From an uncultured Halomonas sp. (GTDB lineage Bacteria; Pseudomonadota; Gammaproteobacteria; Pseudomonadales; Halomonadaceae): a DNA stretch of 64,000 bases. Of the stretch, positions 1 through 10,000 are shown piece by piece. Each line of letters opens with the position of its first letter. Within the stretch, counting starts at the first letter, position 1. The notes under the pieces are model-generated. The model did no database searches and was not told the origin of the DNA. It saw only the letters and a list, made by a program, of their open reading frames with translations. Both the position numbers and the translations under genes were made by a program. Where the stretch lies: contig NZ_CANLFS010000012.1 of the NCBI RefSeq assembly GCF_947490095.1, positions 1 through 64,000 of the forward strand, in the 5' to 3' direction.

Positions 1-160
<160 letters not shown>

Positions 161-1102
161 TTACAGCTCTTGCTGAATATCGATCCGGCTGGCCTGCATC
201 CTGGCCTGCTTCTCTTCCAGGCCGGCGAAGTCGAACAACTCGCGGTCGGCCAGCTGCGAGGGGGCCACGTTGGTCACGGCCTTGAACATGCTTTCCAGGC
301 GACCGGGGTGTTTCGCCTCCCACTCCGCCAGCATCTCCTTGACCACCTGGCGCTGGAGGTTGGGCTGGGAGCCGCACAGGTTGCAGGGGATGATCGGAAA
401 CTGCATCTGCCGGGAAAACTCGGCAATATCCGCCTCGCGGCAGTAGGCCAGCGGCCGAATCACCATGTTCCGGCCATCGTCCGAGAGCAGCTTGGGTGGC
501 ATCGACTTGAGGCTTCCGCCATAGAACATATTGAGAAACAGCGTCTCGAGGATATCCTCGCGATGGTGGCCCAGGGCGATCTTGTTGGCACCGATCTGCT
601 CGGCGAAGCCGTAGAGGGAGCCCCGGCGTAACCGCGAGCAGAGCGCGCAGGTGGTCTTGCCTTCCGGGGTCTTCTCCTTGACCACCGAGTAGGTATCACG
701 CTCGAGGATATGGTACTCGACGCCGGTGGCTTCCAGGTACTCGGGCAGCACATGCTCGGGAAAGCCGGGCTGCTTCTGGTCGAGGTTGACCGCCACCAGC
801 GAGAAATTCACCGGGGCATTGCGCTGCAGGTTGCGCAGGATCTCGAGCAGGGTGTAGCTGTCCTTGCCTCCGGAGAGGCACACCATCACCCGATCACCTT
901 CGTGAATCATGCCATAGTCGATGATGGCGTTGCCTGTCTGGCGCCGCAGCCGTTTCTGCAACTTGTTGAAGTCACGCTTTTCCTGGGCCCCCGACGGCTG
1001 GCTTGAGGCCGGCCGGGACGGGGTGGAGGATGCGCTGTCGTGCTGATGGGGATCGAAGGTCACGGCGTCTTGCATGGGTCTTGGCGCTGCCAGTGCGGGC
1101 AA
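161..1102 (-). CDS. ttcA: tRNA 2-thiocytidine(32) synthetase TtcA
   Basis: TtcA thiolates cytidine 32 of some tRNAs in an ATP-dependent reaction that uses a [4Fe-4S] cluster. The 313-residue protein has the PP-loop SGGKDS at residues 77-82, CALC with Cys152 and Cys155, and CNLC with Cys240 and Cys243, in the order and spacing of the family. Length matches E. coli TtcA (about 311). The first 40 residues are low-complexity and poorly conserved, so translation could begin at Met11. It stands alone, with its stop codon directly against the left intergenic repeat. The family assignment is secure. Confidence 0.95.
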   Translation of the reverse strand: MPALAAPRPMQDAVTFDPHQHDSASSTPSRPASSQPSGAQEKRDFNKLQKRLRRQTGNAIIDYGMIHEGDRVMVCLSGGKDSYTLLEILRNLQRNAPVNFSLVAVNLDQKQPGFPEHVLPEYLEATGVEYHILERDTYSVVKEKTPEGKTTCALCSRLRRGSLYGFAEQIGANKIALGHHREDILETLFLNMFYGGSLKSMPPKLLSDDGRNMVIRPLAYCREADIAEFSRQMQFPIIPCNLCGSQPNLQRQVVKEMLAEWEAKHPGRLESMFKAVTNVAPSQLADRELFDFAGLEEKQARMQASRIDIQQEL

Positions 1103-1158
1103 AAATGTAAGGCGCCCATCTTACCATCGGCGACGAAACCAGGCGACGCCCACGCCGT

Positions 1159-1779
1159 TCAGATCGACGGCTTGCCAGCCTCCCGCTCGAGACGCAGAAA
1201 CATCAGCGCGGTGGTGACCGCGTCTCCCAGGGCGGTGTGGCGACCCATGACCGGCACGTTCAGGCGCTCGGCGGCACTCTCGAAGCGCGGCAGGCTGTCG
1301 ATCTCCGGATGCTGACGCCGCAATCGGCGCCGCCAGAGCTGGGCCACATCCACGGTGGCATTGGGCAGCTCGAAGCCGAAACGCGGGCGCAGCTCGCGAT
1401 TGAGGATGGCCAGGTCAAAGCCCAGGTGCCACCCCACCAGGGGGCGATTGCCGACGAAATCGAGCAGTCGCGCCAGGGCCACATCGACGCTCTCCCCGTC
1501 ATCGAGGTCCACGCCGCGCAGGCCATGGATGCGAATGGAATCACCGGTCAGCGAATCGGGCCGGCGCAGGCGCATATCCAGAGAGTCACTGGTCTGGATA
1601 TGATCACCGCGCACGCGCACCGCGGCGATCGATACCAGTTCGGCATGGCGAGTATCCGGGCCGGTCGTCTCGGTATCGATTACCACCATCTCGTCACCGG
1701 TGTAAGGGTGAAACAACCAGGCATATTCACCGTTGGCATGGCGGCGCCGATCCGCGACGCGCCTCAGGGCCTTGAGCAT
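1159..1779 (-). CDS. DnaQ-like 3'-5' exonuclease (DEDDh family)
   Basis: The 206-residue protein has an exonuclease fold: motif I VIDTETTG with Asp35 and Glu37, and a C-terminal HTALGDA motif III typical of the DEDDh class. The Met start at 1779 has AAGGAG just upstream, so the longer in-frame extension overlapping the next gene is rejected. It lies 34 bases downstream of the cNMP/CBS/DUF294 gene and is probably co-transcribed with it. The pair is found beside acetate-type symporters in pseudomonads as well (recalled, not checked). It is too short to be a polymerase III epsilon subunit with its tail. The substrate is unknown. Confidence 0.85.
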   Translation of the reverse strand: MLKALRRVADRRRHANGEYAWLFHPYTGDEMVVIDTETTGPDTRHAELVSIAAVRVRGDHIQTSDSLDMRLRRPDSLTGDSIRIHGLRGVDLDDGESVDVALARLLDFVGNRPLVGWHLGFDLAILNRELRPRFGFELPNATVDVAQLWRRRLRRQHPEIDSLPRFESAAERLNVPVMGRHTALGDAVTTALMFLRLEREAGKPSI

Positions 1780-1813
1780 GACGGGCTCCTTATGTCGTTG
1801 TCGTTCCGTCTTT

Positions 1814-3637
1814 TCATGAATATTCCAGGTGAAAACGATGCGAGAGCCGCTGCTTGAAGTCCTTGACGATATGCAGGGCCTCTCGCAACAGGTCGCGCTC
1901 AAGCGACGAGAGTTCCTGAACCACGACCCGGTCGGGATTGGAGGCCTCGTCGTCCTGGGCCTCGTGGCGCGCCAGCTGCTGCTTGAGGCGCAGCTCGGTA
2001 AACAGCGACAGCGCCTCGGCCAGGTCCTCGGCGAAGCCGGGTTCCAGGCGTCCCTCCTCGGCCAGGGCCGCCAGGCGCTCCAGCGTCGAGGTGGGGTGAA
2101 TGCCGCGCTCCAGGGCCATCGCTCGCACGCCATGCACGATGGGAAAGATGCCTCCCTTCTTGATATCGATCCCGTGCTGGGGCCGCTTGAGCGAGCCGAA
2201 CAGGGTCAGCGGCGTGGAGAAACGCAGGATGGCCCGGGCGAAGTAGGAGAGCAGCAGTTCATTGCCGGCACACTGGGCGAAGAGTGCGGTGCGTACCTCA
2301 TCAAGCAGCGCCGGATTGCCCGCCACGGCATGGGAGTCGAGCATGATGGCCAACTTCATCAGGCTGTCGCCGTCCCTGACCTCGATCCAGCGGGCGATGC
2401 GGCGCTTCCACTGGCTGACCGTTCCCACCCACTCCGGGTTGGAGACCATGATATTGCCGGGACAGGGGGGGTAGCCGAGCGCAATCAGGGTCTCTGTCAG
2501 ATGCTGCATCCGGTCGGCGCAGTCGGGCCATTCGAGCTTATCGTCCAGGATCAGGCCGTTGTCCTGGTCGGTCTTGAGGATCTGCTCGCCTCGCCCCTCG
2601 CTGCCCATGACCATCAGGCAGCTGTCGGCGTGGTAGCGCTCGTCGACCAGAAACCCCCAGGCCTTGTTGATGATGCGACCATTGAGGGCCGCCAGCAGGC
2701 CCATGGCGAAGCGCAGCTTGACCCCCTGTGCCATCAACGCGCCGACCAGCTCGGGCGTACGCCGGCTGGCCGCGGCCAGGGCCTCGAGGCTCTCCGCCTG
2801 CTCGACCTGCAGGCCGACGACATAGCTGCGGCTGGAGAAATAGCTGAGCACGTCGGTCAGTTCCACGACGCCCACCGGCCGCTGCGCTTCCACCACCACG
2901 ACGCGCTCTATCTTGTGTCGGGTCATGATGACCAGCGCCTCGAAGAGGTACTTTTCCGGCGTCACGGTGATCAGTTCGACATGTCCCAGCTCCTCGAGCG
3001 GGGTGTCACGGCCGCGCTCATCCACCACCAGGGCATTGAGCAGATCGGTCTTGGTGATCATGCCGTGGCTCTGGCCACGCCCGACAAGCAGCGAATCGGC
3101 ATGCCACTCATTGATGGCGGTGACCGCCTGGGCGATGCTGGTCGCGCCAGGCACGACCAGAGGCTCGCGCATGCACTCGCGCACCGTGGCCAGCATGAAA
3201 CCGGCCATGGTCACTCCGCCTTCCGCGCGCTGCTCGGTCAACAGCCGGGCCTTGTGGGCCAGGGTCTGGCGGAAGAACTCGGCGAAAGGGGGGTAGGCAT
3301 CGCACAGTTCGAGGAACAGCGCCCGGGGCAGTAGATAGCAGAGGCTCTCCTGCTCCGCACGAAAGCGATAACGGCTCTTGCCGTTGAGAATGCTGATCGC
3401 TCCGAACAGGTCTCCCCGGGTGTAATGACCGAGGCGCTCCCTGGCCGCGGGCTGGGTGGTATCGATCTCCGCCACCTCTCCCTTGTGGATCAGGAAGACA
3501 TACTCACCGGGTTGGCCCGCCTCGAGGAGGATCTCGTCGCCGTCGAAATAGGCCAGGTCGACGCCCTGCCGCACACGTTCACGCCCTGCGTCGTCGAGCA
3601 GCGTGAACGGTGGCTGAGAAAGATCGAGATCGATCAT
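1814..3637 (-). CDS. cNMP-binding / CBS-pair / DUF294 nucleotidyltransferase-like regulator
   Basis: The 607-residue soluble protein has four parts: an N-terminal cyclic-nucleotide-binding fold (about 10-125), a CBS pair (about 150-280), a DUF294 nucleotidyltransferase-like domain with GSEGRGEQ and TDQDN (about 340-440), and the DUF294 C-terminal helical domain. This architecture resembles the sensory and uridylyltransferase parts of GlnD, but no substrate is established for the family. It is divergent from the DUF4212/ActP operon across a 562-base promoter region, which suggests a role in controlling acetate uptake or sensing adenylate status. That role is inference. Family identification is confident. 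Confidence 0.85.
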   Translation of the reverse strand: MIDLDLSQPPFTLLDDAGRERVRQGVDLAYFDGDEILLEAGQPGEYVFLIHKGEVAEIDTTQPAARERLGHYTRGDLFGAISILNGKSRYRFRAEQESLCYLLPRALFLELCDAYPPFAEFFRQTLAHKARLLTEQRAEGGVTMAGFMLATVRECMREPLVVPGATSIAQAVTAINEWHADSLLVGRGQSHGMITKTDLLNALVVDERGRDTPLEELGHVELITVTPEKYLFEALVIMTRHKIERVVVVEAQRPVGVVELTDVLSYFSSRSYVVGLQVEQAESLEALAAASRRTPELVGALMAQGVKLRFAMGLLAALNGRIINKAWGFLVDERYHADSCLMVMGSEGRGEQILKTDQDNGLILDDKLEWPDCADRMQHLTETLIALGYPPCPGNIMVSNPEWVGTVSQWKRRIARWIEVRDGDSLMKLAIMLDSHAVAGNPALLDEVRTALFAQCAGNELLLSYFARAILRFSTPLTLFGSLKRPQHGIDIKKGGIFPIVHGVRAMALERGIHPTSTLERLAALAEEGRLEPGFAEDLAEALSLFTELRLKQQLARHEAQDDEASNPDRVVVQELSSLERDLLREALHIVKDFKQRLSHRFHLEYS

Positions 3638-4199
3638 GGCGGGACCTCACGAATCACCCCACGCGAAGGAGCGCCCGGTCCCGACCTCATTGTCTGTCGG
3701 CGGACGGCTCCTTCGACGGGAGCATTGTTATGGATGTCGGCAAGCATGATCAGCAGTCAGCGAAGCCGATGACACCTCGGTGTTTATAGCGAGCATAACA
3801 ACGACGATGCCCCGCCGATAAGCTAGACCAACGTATCGTCCCGCTATCGCTTAGACCATGGTCCTATTCGGCGCTCCTTACCTAGACAAAGGTCCAACAG
3901 GGGCAAGATATACCATGGTGTTATTCCGTCATCTTGACCCTTGGCATTTCATGCAAAAAACAATCTTAAAACGTTGATATTAATATATTTTAAAAACAGG
4001 CTTTAAATCACTTTATTCTCATAATACGAAAGTCTGGGATTCATTTCTTCCTCTCATTGACCACTATCCACCTGCATCATGCAGGATAATCGCACGACAC
4101 CACGAGGCCACTCTGGCCGGAGACATGCGATTGCCCTGGTGACGCTTCGATCAACGACTGCACAAGTTCCCTAGTTCAACAACAAGTGGAGAACACGAC
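3638..4199. promoter_or_regulatory. Divergent control region with four TAGACC-WW-GGTCTA-like sites
   Basis: This 562-base gap separates the DUF294 gene from the actP operon and has no gene. It carries four related palindromes: 3824-3837 (TAGACCAACGTATC), 3852-3866 (TAGACCATGGTCCTA), 3883-3896 (TAGACAAAGGTCCA) and about 3909-3922 (TATACCATGGTGTT). They are spaced roughly 26-31 bases apart. An AT-rich block at about 3950-4025 follows and probably contains the promoter. The same motif lies upstream of acs, so it is a candidate site for the CrbR-like regulator. Sites are seen directly; the bound protein is inferred. Confidence 0.6.
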
Positions 4200-4460
<261 letters not shown>

Positions 4461-4466
4461 GACAGC

Positions 4467-6263
4467 ATGAGTCAATTTGCCATCAACCTGCTGTTCGTAG
4501 GGGCATCCTTTGCCCTCTACATCGGCATTGCGGTCTGGGCCCGAGCGGGTTCGACGAAGGACTTCTATGTCGCGGGCGGCGGCGTCCACCCGATCACCAA
4601 CGGCATGGCCACCGCCGCCGACTGGATGTCTGCCGCTTCCTTTATCTCCATGGCCGGCCTGCTGGCGTCCGGCGGCTACGCCAACTCCACCTTCCTGATG
4701 GGCTGGACCGGCGGCTATGTCATCCTGGCCATGCTGCTGGCCCCCTACCTGCGCAAGTTCGGCAAGTTCACGGTGCCCGACTTTATCGGTGATCGCTTCT
4801 ACAGCAACACCGCTCGCCTGGTGGCCGTGGTCTGCCTGATCGTCGCCTCGGTCACCTACGTCATCGGCCAGATGACCGGTGCCGGCGTGGCCTTCTCGCG
4901 CTTCCTCGAGGTCTCCAACACCTGGGGCATCTGGATCGCCGCCTTCATCGTGTTCCTGTATGCGGTCTTCGGCGGCATGAAGGGCATTACCTATACCCAG
5001 GTGGCCCAGTACGTCGTGCTGATCATCGCCTACACCATCCCGGCGGTGTTCATCGCCCTGCACCTGACCGGCAACCCGATCCCCATGTTCGGCATGTTCA
5101 GCACCCACACCGAGTCCGGCGTGCCGCTGCTGGCCAAGCTGGATAGCGTGGTCAATGCCCTGGGCTTCCGCGACTACACCGCCGATGTGGACAACAAGCT
5201 CAACATGGTGCTGTTCACCCTGTCGCTGATGATAGGTACCGCCGGCCTGCCCCACGTCATCATCCGCTTTTTCACCGTACCCAGGGTGGCCGATGCTCGC
5301 TGGTCTGCCGGTTGGGCCCTGGTCTTCATCGCCCTGCTCTACCTCACCGCCCCGGCCGTAGGCTCCATGGCACGGCTTAACCTGATGACCACCGTCTACC
5401 CCGAGATGGCCGGCGAGGTGGAAGACTACAGCGATGAGCTGAACAACCCCATCCTCTATGCAGAGCGCCCCGGCTGGATTCGTACCTGGGAAGAGACCGG
5501 CCTGATCACCTTCGAGGACAAGAACGACGACGGCCGCATCCAGCTCTACAATGATGACAATCCCGAGTTCACCGAAACCGCCGAAGAACACGGCTGGAAA
5601 GGCAGCGAACTCAACGTCAACAACGACATCCTGGTACTCGCCAACCCCGAGATCGCCAACCTGCCCCCCTGGGTCATCGGCCTGATCGCGGCCGGCGGTA
5701 TCGCCGCGGCACTCTCCACCGCCGCCGGTCTGCTGCTGGCCATCTCCTCGGCGATCAGTCATGACCTGATCAAGACCATGATCAATCCCAAGATCACCGA
5801 GAAGGGCGAGATGCTGGCCGCGCGGATCTCCATGGCCGGCGCCATCCTGCTGGCGACCTACCTGGGCCTCAACCCGCCAGGCTTCGCGGCCCAGACGGTG
5901 GCCCTGGCCTTCGGCATCGCCGGCGCGTCGCTGTTCCCGGTGCTGATGATGGGGATCTTCTCCAAGCGGGTGAACAACAGGGGCGCCGTGGCCGGCATGC
6001 TGACCGGTCTGATCGCGACCCTGCTGTATATCTTCACCTACCTGGGCTGGTTCTTCATTCCCGGCACCAACATGCTGGCCAACACGCCGGACAACTGGAT
6101 CCTGGGCATCTCGCCGCTCTCCTTCGGCGCGGTGGGTGCGATCTGCAACTTCACGGTGGCCTACCTGGTATCCAAGGCCACCGAGGAGCCCCCGCAGGAA
6201 ATTCAGGACCTGGTGGAAAGCGTCCGCTATCCCAAGGGGGCCGGTGCCGCTACCGACCACTGA
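4467..6263 (+). CDS. actP: Cation/acetate symporter, VC_2705 subfamily (ActP-like)
   Basis: The 598-residue SLC5-type transporter probably imports acetate with Na+ or H+. It has about 13 membrane segments and the family's opening pattern, with AGGGVHPITNGMATAADWMSA early in the protein. A long acidic extramembrane insertion at about residues 310-395 is characteristic of the VC_2705 subfamily. Within it, residues 351-362 (DKNDDGRIQLYN) fit an EF-hand calcium-binding loop. It forms an operon with the DUF4212 gene and lies in a cluster with CrbS, CrbR and Acs. Solute identity is inferred from family and neighbours and is not proven. Confidence 0.88.
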   Translation: MSQFAINLLFVGASFALYIGIAVWARAGSTKDFYVAGGGVHPITNGMATAADWMSAASFISMAGLLASGGYANSTFLMGWTGGYVILAMLLAPYLRKFGKFTVPDFIGDRFYSNTARLVAVVCLIVASVTYVIGQMTGAGVAFSRFLEVSNTWGIWIAAFIVFLYAVFGGMKGITYTQVAQYVVLIIAYTIPAVFIALHLTGNPIPMFGMFSTHTESGVPLLAKLDSVVNALGFRDYTADVDNKLNMVLFTLSLMIGTAGLPHVIIRFFTVPRVADARWSAGWALVFIALLYLTAPAVGSMARLNLMTTVYPEMAGEVEDYSDELNNPILYAERPGWIRTWEETGLITFEDKNDDGRIQLYNDDNPEFTETAEEHGWKGSELNVNNDILVLANPEIANLPPWVIGLIAAGGIAAALSTAAGLLLAISSAISHDLIKTMINPKITEKGEMLAARISMAGAILLATYLGLNPPGFAAQTVALAFGIAGASLFPVLMMGIFSKRVNNRGAVAGMLTGLIATLLYIFTYLGWFFIPGTNMLANTPDNWILGISPLSFGAVGAICNFTVAYLVSKATEEPPQEIQDLVESVRYPKGAGAATDH

Positions 6264-6290
6264 TCTCCCGGCCATTCTGGGCCATAATGG

Positions 6291-6374
6291 CCGACGGACT
6301 CGGCTCGCCGAGTCCGTCGGCTCCCCGAGTCCGTCGGCTCCCCACCGATCGGGCTTCCTCAGGGAAGCCCGATC
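6291..6374. repeat. Tandem perfect hairpins after actP
   Basis: Two strong inverted repeats follow the symporter gene. The first has 14-base arms at 6291-6304 and 6307-6320 with a 2-base loop. A second copy of the right arm at 6325-6337 could compete for the left arm. The second hairpin has 12-base arms at 6347-6358 and 6363-6374 with loop TCAG. Neither is followed by a T run, so they may act as transcript-end stabilisers or attenuators rather than simple terminators. Confidence 0.75.
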
Positions 6375-6458
6375 GCTTTGAACACCGGTCTCGCTACACC
6401 TTTAACCACCCGTTTCTTCAAGCCGTTAACCACCGATTTCCTGACACAGGGGTGAACC

Positions 6459-6974
6459 ATGATTTGGCACTTGATTGCGGCGATCTTCGCCGGCCTCGGG
6501 GCGGCGGGCATCGGCCTGCTGCTGCGCACGCTCAGCGGCAGGCGTCTGCCACGCTGGATCATCCCCGCCCTGGGCGGCCTGGGGATGCTCGGCTACCAGG
6601 TCAACGTCGAGTACAACTGGTACGAGCACAAGCGCTCCCTGCTACCGGACACCGCCCGCATCGTTCAGGTAGATCAGGACACCATGTTCTGGCGCCCCTG
6701 GACCTACCTCTTCCCCATGACCACCGCCTTCAGCGTGGTCGACGAACAGGGCATGACGGCCCGGGAAGAAGATGGCGAAAGGCGGGTCGAGTTCCTGCTC
6801 TATCGCTTCGAGAAGCAGCTCCAGGACAGCGTCAGCCATCAGACATGGCTGATGAACTGTGCCAGCCGCGAGACCCTGCCGCTGGAGGGTGAGGAGCGCC
6901 AGCCGCGGCTGGACGCCATGCGTCGGCTGACGACGGAGGCACCGCTGTATCGCGCGGTCTGCGAAGGCGCCTGA
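6459..6974 (+). CDS. Conserved hypothetical membrane-anchored protein
   Basis: The 171-residue protein begins with two hydrophobic segments (about 3-25 and 33-49), followed by a soluble domain of about 120 residues containing WYEHKRSLLPDT and MFWRPWTYLFPMTT. I do not recognise a named family. It sits between the acetate symporter operon and the CrbS-type sensor gene in the same direction, so it may belong to the acetate-sensing locus, but nothing in the sequence shows a function. Base composition and codon use match the neighbours, which supports a real gene. Confidence 0.75.
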   Translation: MIWHLIAAIFAGLGAAGIGLLLRTLSGRRLPRWIIPALGGLGMLGYQVNVEYNWYEHKRSLLPDTARIVQVDQDTMFWRPWTYLFPMTTAFSVVDEQGMTAREEDGERRVEFLLYRFEKQLQDSVSHQTWLMNCASRETLPLEGEERQPRLDAMRRLTTEAPLYRAVCEGA

Positions 6975-7045
6975 CTCGCGCCTCCCGCCTGCCCTCGAGC
7001 GCGTCATTGCCCTAGAATGGGCGACGACACCTAGGGGGAAAGCTC

Positions 7046-10000
7046 ATGTTCGCTGGCTGGCTGCTGATTGCCGCATCGCTGCTCTACATTGCCATACTGT
7101 TCGGCATCGCCTGGCGTGGTGATCGCCATGCCCGGCGCCACGGCGCCACTCAACGCCGGCCGGTCATCTACAGCCTGGCGCTGGCCATCTACTGCACGTC
7201 ATGGACCTTCCATGGCGCGGTAGGCCAGGCCTCCAAGGGCGGCTGGTCCTTCGCCAGCATCTATATCGGTCCCATCCTGACCATCCTGCTGTTCTGGCCG
7301 GTGCTGGCCAAGATGATCCGGGTCGCCAAGCACCAGAATGTCACCTCCATCGCCGACTTCATCGCCTCACGCTACGGCAAGACCCAGTCGCTGGCGGCCT
7401 TTGCCAGCCTGGTGGCCCTGGTCGGCACCCTGCCCTATATCGCCCTGCAGCTGAAGGCCGTGGCCACCTCCTTCAGCATCCTGACCGTCGACAGCGACAT
7501 CACTCGAGCCCCGCTCTTCGCCGACACCGCCTTCTATGTGGCGGTGGTCATGGCGGTCTTCGCCATCCTCTTCGGCACCCGCCACACCGACGCGACCGAG
7601 CACCACGAGGGGATGATTCATGCCGTGGCATTCGAGTCGCTGGTCAAGCTGGTCGCCTTCGTGGCCCTGGGGGCCTATGTCACCTGGGGGATGTTCGATG
7701 GGCTCGGCGACCTGCTGACCCGCGCCGATACCCAGATGGAGCTGCAACGCCAGCTGGCCCAGCAGGACTTCGGACAGAGTTTCTGGGCCCAGACCCTGCT
7801 GGCGATGCTCGCGATCCTCTGCCTGCCGCGCCAGTTCCATGTGGCGGTGGTGGAGAACACCCATCGCGATGACGCCCGGACCGCGCGCTGGCTATTCCCA
7901 CTCTACCTGCTGGTTTTCGCCTTCTTCGTGGTGCCCCTGGCGGCGGCCAGCCTGACCCTGTTCACCGGCAGCGACGTGGAGCCCGACACCTATGTGCTGG
8001 CGCTGCCCATGGCGGCGGACAGCGCCTGGCTGACCCTGCTGACCTTTATCGGCGGCTTCTCCGCGGCGACCGGCATGGTCATCGTGGCCGCCGTGGCGGT
8101 CTCGATCATGATCTCCAACGAGATCGTCATACCGGCACTGTTCCGGTTGCGCTGGTTCGATACCAAGGCCCGCGACTACGGGCGTCTGGTGCTGCGCGCC
8201 CGGCGCATCACCATCGGCGCCGTGCTGGCCATGGCCTATGGCTTCTACCACCTGATCGGCGAGCTGGCCTCGCTGGCCTCCATCGGCATGCTCTCCTTCG
8301 CCGCCGCCGCCCAGTTCGCCCCGGCGCTGATCGGCGGACTCTACTGGAAGCGGGGGAACCGCCTCGGCGTGATCGTCGGCATGAACGCCGGCTTCGCCAT
8401 CTGGGCCTACAGCCTGCTGATGCCGGCCATGGTCGGCGCCGACGTGCTGCCCGCCACCTGGCTGAGCGGCGGCCCCCTCGACATGGCCTGGCTATCTCCC
8501 ACCTCGCTGTTCGGCCTCAATGTCGGCGACGACTTTACCCATGGCGTGATGCTCTCGTTAGGGGTCAACCTGTTCTGTTATATCTTCGTCTCTCAGATCA
8601 CGTCCCAGCGGGTGGTGGAGCGCATCCAGGCCTCGCTGTTCGTCGACAGCGTCGAGACCCGCCAGACCTCGGTGAACCGCCCCTGGACCGGCGCCACCAC
8701 CGTGGGCGACCTCAAGGTACTGTGCGAGCGCTTTCTGGGGGCCAATCAGGTAAGCCGGGCCTTCGATGACTATGCGAGACGCAGCGGCAAGCCGCTGGAG
8801 GACGGCACCCGGGCCTCCATCGATGTCATCCAGTTCACCGAACGCTTTCTTGCCTCGGTGCTCGGCGCCTCCTCGGCACGCATCGTGGTCAACTCGGCAC
8901 TACAGGGACGAGGCATCGGCATCTCCGATGTCATCTCTATCGTCGACGAGGCCTCCCAGGTACTGGAATTCAACCGCGCCCTGCTGCAGGCCACCATCGA
9001 GAACATCAACCAGGGCATCAGCGTGGTCGACCAGAACCTGCGCCTGGTGGTGTGGAATCAACGCTACCTGGAGCTGTTCCGATTCCCCGACCACCTGATC
9101 CGCGTGGGCGCCCCGATCGACAAGATCTTTCGCTACAACGCCCATAACGGCGAGTATGGCCCCGGGGACCCCGAGGAGCACATCCAGCTGCTGCTCGACA
9201 ATATCCGCCAGGGCCAGCCCCACCGGTACGTGCGCTACCGCCAGGACGGCAGCGTACTCGAGGTCCAGGGCAACCCCATGCCGGGCGGCGGCTTCGTCTA
9301 TACCTACCAGGACATCACCCAACAGAAACGCGTCGAGGAGGCGCTGATCCGCTCGGAGAACAACATCCGCATCTATACGGATAACGTCCCCGCGCTGATC
9401 GCCTACTTCGACAAGGAGTGTCGCTACCTCTTCACCAATCGCGCCTATGAACAGGCCTTCGGCATCGACCGCAACGAGGTCATCGGCAGGCGGATCCAGG
9501 AGGTCATCTCGCCCGAGATGAACCAGGAGCGCCAGCAGTGGATCGAGGGCGCACTGACCGGAGAGCGGGTCAGCTTCGAAGTCGCGTTCAACCTGCCCGA
9601 GGGGCGTCGCCATATGCTGGTGACCTATACCCCGCACTTCGGCGACAGCGGCGCGATCCTGGGTTTCTTTGCCCTCTATCAGGACATCACCGAGCGGCGC
9701 ATGGCCGAGATCGCCCTGAAGGAAACCAACGAGACCCTGGAGGAGCGCGTACGGGAGCGTACCCAGGCCCTCTCCGAGGCCAATGCGGCGCTGCGCCAGG
9801 AGAACCGGGTTCGCGCCGAGGCGGAGCAGGCCCTGCGCCAGGCCAAGCAGGTGGCCGAGGACGCCAACGCCTCGAAGACCCGATTCCTGGCCGCCGCCAG
9901 CCATGATCTGCTGCAGCCGCTCAACGCCGCCCGCCTGTTCACCTCGGCGCTCGCCCAGGAGGTGGACGCCACGGACATGAAGCGCACCATCGGCCATATC

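Noticed and set aside
1829..3334. 501-residue frame opposite the DUF294 gene
   Set aside because: Antisense shadow rich in Gln, His and Gly; the minus-strand protein has clear domains.
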